The notes under the pieces are model-generated. The model saw only the letters and a program-made list of their open reading frames with translations, did not search any database and was not told the DNA's origin. A program made the translations under genes and the position numbers. Source: Microstegium vimineum (lineage: Eukaryota; Streptophyta; Magnoliopsida; Poales; Poaceae). Taken from it: a stretch of 64,000 nt of DNA. The stretch is taken from contig CM039122.1 in NCBI GenBank assembly GCA_022036555.1, positions 248,001-312,000 of the forward strand, given 5' to 3'. Positions 57,075 through 64,000 of the stretch are shown one piece after another (position 1 is the first letter of the stretch; each line of letters starts with the position of its first letter).

Positions 57075-60000
57075 TTAGAGCTCGACCTCATGAAGATCCT
57101 CTGTCAATCCATTGAGCTGCACTGATGAGTTGCTGTTGGAACGACTGTGTGATGGTTTGGCAGGCATGAGTGGTGAAGGCATTGTCTGTCTGTCAGGTGA
57201 TCGAGTGCCCGCAAAAGAATTAAACTGCTCAGAGTATGTCCCACTCCAGGATGCGGCTCGTGATTTTGAGAATGAGCTGTTGCTGCTTAATGATGATACC
57301 CCAGAACCTTGGTAAGGGGTGGAGATGTTCTCCATACTAGATTGCCGATGAATTGTTGATTGCATTGGTGATGAAAATTGCGTGGGTGGTGGGGGTGATG
57401 AAAATTGCATGGGTGGTGGGGTTGAAGAAAATGATGTTTCTGCTGGCGGTGAGGCTGACCGCTCGTCCTGATGGATGGTTTCGCTGTGTATCTCTGCTGC
57501 TTGGTGTGGCATCATCTGATCTGCAGCAGCAGGTGCTGCAGTCGGCATGAAGAACTTGGCACCAACTGGTGGTGTCACAGATGGAGCAGCTGGTTTGTTA
57601 TACGATGGCACTGCTCCAGACACACCCGATTTATTGAATGTGTCAACATATCTAAAATGAAAACAGAAAATCCATCAGTTTTCTAGATAATACCTAAAAT
57701 AGCAATATAGAAATATAATAATTAAGAGTAGTAAATGACAATTCCACTGTTGAATTACCTGGACCGGACACCCACACGTCCACGAGCAGAAAACTGGTTT
57801 TGGCTAGGTGGTATTGGCGGCATACCCAGACCTCCGTGCTCCGAAGAATTTGAGGATTTCCATTCTGTGACTCCATTGGGAGCATGGCTTACGCTCATGG
57901 GGCCATTCAACTTATGGTCTGGCATACCATTCTGGAAAGATGGTTTCGTTGCAGGTGGAGGAAGGGGAGGCTCCTCGGCAGGAACCGCAGCACCTTCTTC
58001 CACCCACCGCTTCAAGTTTGCATCATAGTAAAATTTGTTCTGATCCCCTAATTTTGCCTTCATAAGAGAAATAGAATCCTAAGGTTGGTGTTGCATATAG
58101 AAGAGACAAGATGGGGGGGGGGGGGGGGGGGGGGGGGCTGGAGATAGTCGTTTCATAACTCAATAACAAAAAATACCTGGCGGTGGGATTTTGACATTAA
58201 ATCCATAGTCTTCTGAACTATCCAACCAAATCGAGAACTGCCGGATCCTGATGCACTGCTCTGTGTGCCATCTGATCCAGCACCCTGTTAGGTTTTAAAA
58301 ATGAGACGAGAGGATAAATACCAAAAGATCTTTCAAATTCAACATAGCCAGAAACTAATGTCTTAAAATTTCTCTTTGCAAGTACCTGTTTTGATGTTCT
58401 ACCGAAGTCCGGCTCAGAAACACTTCTGTTGTGTGCAACTGTCCTGCCACTGCCACCACTATTCTCTGCTATCTCAGTCATTGACTGCATTGAAGCAGAT
58501 GGCATTAACGATGACATGGCCATTACCGATTGGCTATTTACAAATTTTGCTGCTGCAGGCATAGAGTGGTTCTCTCTATCACTAACAGATCCATGTGGCA
58601 ATGGTGGAAGTGGTGCAGATGGTGTACCCATCATGCGGGATATAGATTTATCAAGCGTGGTAAAAATCTTCCCAACTAGTTTTGCTGGGGCAAGATTTGT
58701 GCCATATCCACCCTACAGTAAAAAAAAAACAAGCAAAGAGAGTCGGTCCATTTGTAAATGAACAAGGAAAAGAGAAAGAGAACCCCAGATATAAAAGCAA
58801 GCAAAGATTTGCAATAAGCAATATACCAAATGGCATGGTCATACCTGCTGGTGAGTGCGTATCCTCTCCTCCAGTGAAGAAAATAATTGTTTCCACACCT
58901 CCAATTCAGGGGCACGGCCAGAGGCTTTCAGTACCTTCATAGACGCTTGGCAATACCTAGAGAAGTTAATATTCACCTGCGTCATAATGTACAAGTACAA
59001 GCTAGGGAAAGCATAGTGTCATTTGATTGTTATGAACAAGCCAACAACCTACCTCAAAGAATCAGAAACCTTCCCCACTTCCACAAGCATGTATGCATAT
59101 ATCAGCTTATATGGCTGAAAGGGTAGTAGAATATACTGAGAATTACCAAGCACCTTTGCGTATTCATAAACCTCTGTCCTCTGTTTGCATTTCGAAGATA
59201 TTAGTCCAGACAGTGAATAGCAACACAAAACAAATAGTTAAATAACTATGCATAATCTTGCCAATGGACCGTATAATAATTGTTTAAGGCTAGCCAAATC
59301 TAGGGCACATTTAACTAAGCAACTGAGCGAAAACGATATTTAAGTAAATGTCTACTCCATACAGCATACACAACTTTTTTGCAAGTAAAACATATAGTGC
59401 CAAACCTGAATGGCTTCAGGGCTGGCAAATGTCCTAGGACACTTCAAGTGGTCTGCACCAATGAGGCATAACCTTGCACTTTCCGAGTATGAATCAATAT
59501 TTAGTTCAGCAACTAAATAACATGAATGGGCAGCTGCAACCTGTATACATTGTGTATAAGGTACTTGACCGCATATACAGAAAAAAGAAGTATGAAAGGT
59601 GAAATTTAAAATAAATATGATATAATGACACAAACCTCATTTTTTTCTTTCCAGAGGCAATCACCAAGATGGGTGATTACTAGATCGTCACCTTTCGTTC
59701 TGTTTGCAGTAATAATAGCCAAATTCTCCTCCCAATCATCCAACATACCATTAGGACCAGGCTGACTCAGAAAAAAAAGTGAAAAAAGTCAGATAGTAAA
59801 ACAGAAAACCAGGAAAATCATTGATAAGCAATACCCAAAAGTCATGACATTGCACTGAAGAAGACATTAAGAAATCATTAATCACACAGGAGACCAGAAA
59901 TGACAACAAGGTAAAGATTGTTTTATAACTTTAAATTTGAATTATATAATCAGTACTTGATGGTCAAAATCGTAATACATTTAACAACTAAAAGACCCAG

Positions 60001-63000
60001 TTACTTTGCAAGTACCTCCATAGGTTGATGGGATGTACCATAGTCACTATTGACACTGTTCTCTACATTAAAAACATCGGCAGGTTGTCCAGCAATGAGA
60101 AGGCATAGTGTTCGCAGAGGGGACCCAGATACAAAATGGAGGTGCGCCATTTTCTTCACTGTATCCACATAAAACTGTACCAACAGTCCAGGAAAAAAAC
60201 AATGAATCCAACATGAAAATGAAAGCCAGGCAGGAAAGTCGAGCAACATGCTACATTACAAAAGGGAGGTTGTTTAAAGTCAAACAGACCTGATCACCAA
60301 GCTGCAATGCCAGTATGATTGCAGGTCCCCAAAGTTGACCTCCCTGGGCACACTGAAGTGCCTCTTTTCTTCTCCCAGAAACTAGAAGACTTTGGACCTC
60401 TTGTGCAACAGCCTAAAAGAATAGTAGTTGTTTCAATAAAAAGGACATTTGGCAAAAAAAAAAAGAGGCAGGATATAATAAAAAAAATACCTGCATCTGA
60501 CTTTCTGAAGCAATATTTTTCATGCAGGGAACAATGGATCCGTAATCTCCCATATGAACACTGCTTCTCTTACACGATGAAAATAGCTTAGTTACTGCCA
60601 TTTCTGGACCATCTGTCTCCTATTATGAAGAATTCATGTAAGAATTATGTACAAAATATAAAATTAGACATGGTTTACAAACTACAGAGTTAAGAAAGTA
60701 GTTGAATCCCCAATCGTAATGAAACATGAAAATATGAAATCAAGCAAGTTCCCACGTGACAATGCTAATCACAGATTCACAGGTATTTATAATAACTTTA
60801 CATGGTTGAAATACTGATCAAAAATAAATTCTAGGTTGTATGAATATATATAAATATCAAATTTAGTAGTTTATCCAACTTATGTTTTGGTTTACACCAT
60901 CCAACCCGAAACAAATCACCATGGTACAATGTTTTCTAATTCAAGATGTAAAAATAAATAAGGATAGCAAAGGAAAGCAGACCAGAGAAAACAGAGGAGA
61001 TTTATAAACGAACAATTCAATTACAGAATACATTATGAGAGGAAGTACCTCTTGCGATGGGTCAGATGCAAAAGGTGAACGGAGTTTTCCATAGTGCTGA
61101 GACAGTATCTTCAGCAATGAAATAAGCAACTTGCGAGTATCACCTCTCTGGAATTCACTAGAGGAAGGCTCATACCATGCAATCATTTCATCAAGCCACT
61201 TATTTACATCCTTTGATGCAGCATTTCCACCAACCAGAGGACCAGGAACAGGTTGACGGCATAGGGCATGGAAATAACTAAGTGCACTACCATTTGTGAT
61301 GCTCGAAGGATCAACTTTATCAACAACCACCTCCGACAGATTGAGAACGGAAACTGTGCTACTAGAGTTACCCTTGAATTGCAAGAAGAAAAGAAAGAAG
61401 TATTTTAGTCAACTCAAATATGCGATGTTCCTTTGTTACAAAATGTGCTACAAAAGGAAACTCTTGTCATACCTGATTTCCACTATTAAAGCTTGCGGGC
61501 ATGGAGCTAGTTTCTTTCATAACTATGAGCTTCCCTCCAAACCCAAAAGCAACGAGAGCATGTGGTGGTCGTCCAGCCGATGACCTACCTTCATGTGGGG
61601 AGTGACCGAATTGCAAATTTGAGGCATTTGCACCCAGAAATTGCTGCTGATTAAAGTTCATGGAATTTTCAGTACCAAAATAGCTATTTGACAGGTGCCC
61701 TTGCGAGGTTGCATTTGTTTGATTCTGGCCCTGGTACGTGGTTTGCATTGGGACAAAGCCTTGAGTTTGAGTACTCAGAACACCATTGGCATCACCATAA
61801 CCATTGTGGTTTGCAGAAGTGTCAAATCCCATGTAGTTAGGTTGGGAACCCATGTAACGAGCATGTTGAGATGAAGAGGGTTCAAATGCCTTGAAACTTG
61901 TATTGTAACCTGTAGAAGTTTCAAATTCTTTGTAACCAGCCTGGCGAACTGTGGAAGCTCCAGAACCCTTGAAATCAGTCTGTTGACCCGTGGAAGGCAT
62001 GAATCCCTGGGAAGCACTATGGTGACCAGTAGAAGGTTCAAATGCCTTGTAGCCACTCTGGTTATCCATGGCAGGTTCAAACGCCTTGTAACCTCCCTGA
62101 TTACTTGTGGACTGTTCGAACATGTTGTGACTGGTGTGGTGACTCGCGGCAGGTTCAAACGCTTTGTAACCAGCTTGATTACCCGTGGAAGGTTCGAATG
62201 CCTTGTAACTGGATTGTTGACTGTCCGAGGAGTTATAACCATTCTGAAGACTTGATGATTCAAAGCCCTTGCGTCCACCATAATGATCCGTAACAGTTTC
62301 AGCTGTGTTAAAGCCAGCCTGTTGGCTAGTAGAGGAACTGGTAGTCTCAGCATTCCTGCGTTGTTCAAAACCATAGAAGCTACTAGCCAGGCCGTTATCT
62401 GTAGCAGTTTCAGCTCGTACATTGTTACCAAATGCATCCGTAGTCTGCCATTGGTTCTGCTGAGCGAAACTATTCGAGAATGAGTTGTGCTGGGTCACCT
62501 GATTGTTGGCAGAAAGGTCCTGAGTTTGTCCGGCATTATAGCCTGTCAGAGAGGAGGAAGTCGCGACAACAGCCTGACCCGCGCTAGCTGTTCCAGCCTG
62601 CATGGCGGCTTGCTGGTACGACTCAAGGGAGTGCCACTGCTGGGTGTTGGTGTCAAAGTACCAACCAGGGTATTCCGCATAGAAGAGCATGTTGGGTGGG
62701 TACTCTGAGGTGCCCCCCTGTCCCCAACTGGAGACAGCACCTGCTGCGGCGGTAGTGCTCTCCTCGGCAATTGTCTCAAGCCCCGCATGCGCTGAATTGT
62801 GCAGGTAAGACGCGTCGAGCTGCTGCTGCTGTACACTCTGAGCGCTATTGTCCAGCACCTGAGCTGCATTCCCAGTTGAATTCACACTGTCACCAAGCTG
62901 GTACCATTGCTGCGAGGCCTCGTCGTACTTCCACCCAGGGTACATGGCCTCCAAAGACTTGGGATCTGCTGAATCCACTGCAGTGCTGGTGGCACGCCCT

Positions 63001-63474
63001 GGTCGTGCAGACCATTGGCATTCTGCTGATCGGTGGGGCTGCTCCCAGCGAAGAAGTCCTGATCCGTCACCTCAGCTGCCAAGTTCTGGCTCCCGCCGAA
63101 GAAGGCATGATCCGAGGCCGTCTGGGTCCCGGCGGTGCTCCCGATGAAGCCATCGTCATCGCCGGCGGCTCCCGAGAGATCAGCGAACGGATCAGGACCG
63201 TCGTCGGCGTCACCTCCGAAGGAGGCCCACTGCACCTGCTTGACCGTGGTGTGGACGCCCTTGCCTGACCCCTCGTCGGGAGGCGCCGCCGTCTCCGTGG
63301 CCGGTGCTGCCGCCGGCGGCTCCGGCGCGGGTGGGTCGTCGTCGGCGCCGAGGCTGGTGGCGGAGACGGGCGAGGCAAGTCGGTGGCGGGTGGGTCGTCG
63401 TCGACGAGCTTGTCGAAGAAGTCGGCGTCGGTCTGGTCGTCGGGGGCGAAGGAGGAGGAGGAGGAGGAGGCCAT
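57075..63474 (-). CDS. SEC16: SEC16 COPII scaffold, with two frame breaks in exon 1
   Basis: Thirteen exons: 61473-63474, 61049-61372, 60491-60619, 60290-60412, 60016-60174, 59636-59761, 59406-59540, 59053-59180, 58845-58956, 58386-58712, 58177-58284, 57759-58057 and 57075-57651. SEC16 organises ER exit sites and COPII coat assembly. Exon 1 opens with the acidic DQTDADFFDKLVDDD, then YPGWKYDEASQQWYQ and AEYPGWYFDTNTQQWHSLESY (the plant SEC16 Tyr/Trp motifs), then Gly-Tyr-Lys-Ala-Phe-Glu-Pro repeats. Exons 2-9 are the helical central conserved domain. The last exons are Pro/Ser-rich with a VEL end. All introns from exon 2 on keep phase. Exon 1 is 2,002 bp and needs two net single-base gains (near 63368-63370 and 62997-62999) to stay open; then the total is about 1,516 residues. 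It could also be a recent pseudogene. Confidence 0.88.
58113..58137. repeat. 25-base poly(G) run in a SEC16 intron
   Basis: Twenty-five consecutive G bases on the plus strand, in the intron between exons 11 and 12, about 40 bp from the exon 11 acceptor side. In the minus-strand transcript it is a C-run. Confidence 0.95.
61850..62290 (-). repeat. In-frame tandem repeats within SEC16 exon 1
   Basis: Units of about 18 codons (consensus GYKAFEPSTGNQ plus variable residues) are repeated roughly ten times, with degenerate copies such as NMFEQSTSNQ, QGFMPSTGQQ and KGSGASTVRQ. DNA similarity between adjacent units is high, so they arose by tandem duplication and are likely to vary in copy number. 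Confidence 0.85.
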
Positions 63475-64000
63475 GCGGAATTGGATCGGGGAGATCTCTC
63501 TCGTGTGTCGTGTGGGGGAGACGGGGGTGGTGGATCTAGGGTTGGTTGGCTTGCTGGGTTGGTTTGCTCCCAGCTCTCAATTGAAATGGAATGGGCGAGG
63601 GGACAGACAGGCGCGGGGGCGGAGGCGGGTGCTTGCCGGCCGGCTGGACAGGGCGGCGGATCGGAATCGCAGGAGGAGGTGGCGGAGGCGGGAGAGCGCG
63701 GTCACGAGCACGACAGCCGACGTCGCATCGCGCCACCCGTGGCCTGGCCCATCATCCACCTCTCCTCCCTTGTTCCCCTTCCATTTTGGCAAATTTTCCC
63801 CTTTATATTATTACAGTATAATAACTACTACTGCTACTATTCTTCTGAATGAAACAGGTGAAGAAGATCTGATGTTGATGATGAAAGAATTTTCTTTTTC
63901 TGGTGACGTGTCAGGGATCTCACCTGAAGTTGAGGTTGGTTGGTTTGGTTCGACCACACTTGCTGTCCTGCTCATGTGGTACTACCACCAATCTCAATCT
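63475..64000. other. 5' flank of SEC16
   Basis: The SEC16 ATG is preceded by a GC-rich leader to about 63740 (CCACCTCCT-type runs on the minus strand), then AT-rich sequence near 63795-63835 that could hold the core promoter. No gene is supported on either strand. Confidence 0.45.

Overview
The window is nuclear DNA from a grass, most likely a panicoid of the Andropogoneae (sorghum, Miscanthus, sugarcane or maize group). Genes are intron-rich with GT-AG junctions, first exons are very GC-rich, and the intergenic DNA is full of short MITEs, LINE, copia and gypsy remnants. The invertase N-terminus (METRDT...) resembles the maize Ivr2 type as I remember it. No bacterial, viral or CRISPR features were seen.

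Layout. 1-3330: intergenic with MITEs. 3331-5609 (+): two-exon membrane-anchored kinase. 6689-10581 (-): ten-exon TMEM120/TMPIT homologue. 10893-17260: a repeat island holding a duplicated piece of the neighbouring peptidase gene, two unrecognised exon-like fragments, a 1.8-kb element with GTGAAAG ends nested in a GC-rich repeat, and copia, gypsy and tRNA-related remnants. 18575-21148 (-): ZUFSP/ZUP1-type C78 peptidase with an N-terminal C2H2 finger. 23483-24335: large inverted repeat. 25080-25733 (+): intronless ATL-type RING-H2 ligase. 29932-32592 (-): ten-exon PTAR1-like prenyltransferase alpha-repeat protein. 33731-34290: LINE 3' end. 34853-37799 (-): vacuolar acid invertase in three exons. 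38330-46114: gene-poor, with a plastid 23S rRNA fragment and nested MITEs. 46115-48529 (-): BAG7-type co-chaperone. 49925-50350: LTR fragment. 52289-54082 (-): L-lactate dehydrogenase. 57075-63474 (-): thirteen-exon SEC16.

These are separately regulated eukaryotic genes, not an operon. By inference they cover sugar cleavage in the vacuole (invertase), hypoxic fermentation (LDH), secretion at ER exit sites (SEC16), ER proteostasis (BAG7), ubiquitin editing (ZUP1 and the RING ligase) and signalling (kinase).

Three reading-frame breaks stand out: one in the peptidase and two in SEC16 exon 1. Each fits loss of one or two bases in a short repeat, and the downstream splice phases are intact only if the break is undone. 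They are therefore either assembly indels or very recent lesions. Exon coordinates below were derived by hand from splice signals, phase continuity and family recognition; no alignment or transcript data were available.
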